From: Amphiura filiformis
Lineage: Eukaryota; Echinodermata; Ophiuroidea; Amphilepidida; Amphiuridae
Direction of reading: 5' to 3'
DNA: 64,000 bases
Assembly: GCF_039555335.1 (NCBI RefSeq)
Contig: NC_092641.1
Coordinates: forward strand, 37,720,548 to 37,784,547
This document shows positions 63,529 to 64,000 of this stretch, in pieces. Positions within the stretch are counted from its first letter, which is position 1, and each line of letters opens with the position of its first letter. Under the pieces are notes generated by a model. It was not told the origin of the DNA and ran no database searches. It saw only the letters and a list, made by a program, of their open reading frames with translations. Position numbers and translations under genes: made by a program.

Positions 63529-63576
63529 CTGTGATATACAGTGACAATATAAATCAGTTACCCCTCTATGTTAGAG

Positions 63577-63601
63577 CCATACATACATACATACATACAT
63601 A
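63577..63601. repeat. (CATA)n microsatellite at LINE 3' end
   Basis: About six CATA units directly after the LINE 3' region; on the minus strand it is a TATG tail, as expected for LINEs that end in a microsatellite. Confidence 0.85.
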
Positions 63602-64000
63602 AACAACATTTAATAGGGCGCCTTTCCAACTTGATCAAAGCGTCGTAACAACAAAGCAATAACAAAAACAGAGTCAATACGATGGATAAAAATGAGACTT
63701 CAAAACTTTCTTGAAACTAGGCAGTGTGCATGCCTCCCTGATGGTTCTTGGGAGGCTGTTGCAGAGTGTGGGTGCCGAAACATAAAACGATTTATCACCA
63801 ATGCGATTTTTCCCGACATGAGCAGTGAGAAGAGTAGTATCAGAAGATGAACGTGTCATGGGTCCTGTAGCAGGTTTGACTTTATGAGTGAGAAAGTTTG
63901 TGAGATAAACTGGTGCATTACCATAATGATCTATTAAAATGAATTTGGTCAATTTTTTCCAAACCAGATTTTTTGGCATATTATTTGTAATATTTACACA
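63602..64000 (-). mobile_element. LINE 3' end (RT C-terminus), runs off the window
   Basis: The minus frame includes NAPVYLTNFLTHKVKP, TRSSSDTTLL, IGDKSFYVSAPTLCNSLP and LPSFKKVLKSHF. This matches the RSSSD..LL...GDRSFS.AAP.LWNSLP..IR....SFK..LK.HLF ending of non-LTR retrotransposon ORF2. Trp of LWN is Cys here. It sits in the intron upstream of r0 C2. Confidence 0.88.

Noticed and set aside
1-64000. LTR retrotransposon, provirus or Polinton remnants
   Set aside because: No paired LTRs, protease, integrase, capsid or polymerase-like frames were seen; retroelement traces are LINE, SINE and possible Penelope-type only.

Overview
The window looks like intron-rich, AT-rich DNA of a marine invertebrate animal, most likely a deuterostome such as an echinoderm or hemichordate. 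I infer this from spliced extracellular domains (EGF, SRCR) and from introns packed with palindromic MITEs, tRNA-derived SINEs and LINE tails. I cannot name the species. No prokaryotic features, LTR elements, proviruses, Polintons or CRISPR arrays were seen.

Almost everything coding belongs to ONE giant gene on the minus strand, open at both window ends. I read 50 exons from about 63528 (5' side) down to 902 (3' side), each with AG/GT borders and matching phases. The protein is a tandem array of a cysteine-rich module I do not recognise. Each repeat has three parts. B (about 85 aa) has a CLGxQCC motif, then AWxxLDPCxF, GxxxWxxNxTL and YxWG. C (about 82 aa) has LCIDGxC, then PIPLCNxN, LPGDGSIxGF and GxSAVDxVLxxLGL. 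D (about 18 aa) is a one-cysteine linker. I number repeats in protein order: r0 (partial, 63528-62345), r1 (B at 61227) to r14 (B at 8220). Fourteen B modules are present. r14 has only the first half of C, after which the protein switches to EGF-EGF-SRCR-EGF-EGF (6298 down to 902).

The exon layout records the history of the array. In the 5' repeats (r1-r3) B-C is cut by several introns. From r4 on, C is normally a single exon and the B/C intron sits at a different place. Two repeats (r2, r9) have lost the C/D intron precisely. C exon length, paired cysteine loss and B sequence recur every third repeat across r6-r13, so three-repeat blocks were probably duplicated. Three C or B exons carry local tandem duplications at their 3' splice-donor ends. 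The most striking is a 4 x 141 bp in-frame array in r5.

The introns hold a TTAA-flanked MITE family (7 copies), a GGCTATTCC palindromic MITE family, a fold-back mariner, hAT MITEs (one with a perfect 8-bp duplication), a 2.9-kb TTAA-flanked element without a recognised transposase, SINEs of at least three kinds, several LINE 3' ends, a retroposed poly(A) sequence with a 12-bp target duplication, and two inverted pairs with hammerhead-ribozyme-like cores of the type known from Penelope-like elements. No signal peptide, transmembrane segment, start or stop of the giant gene lies in the window. A secreted or cell-surface location is inferred from the disulfide-rich domains and conserved N-glycosylation sequons.
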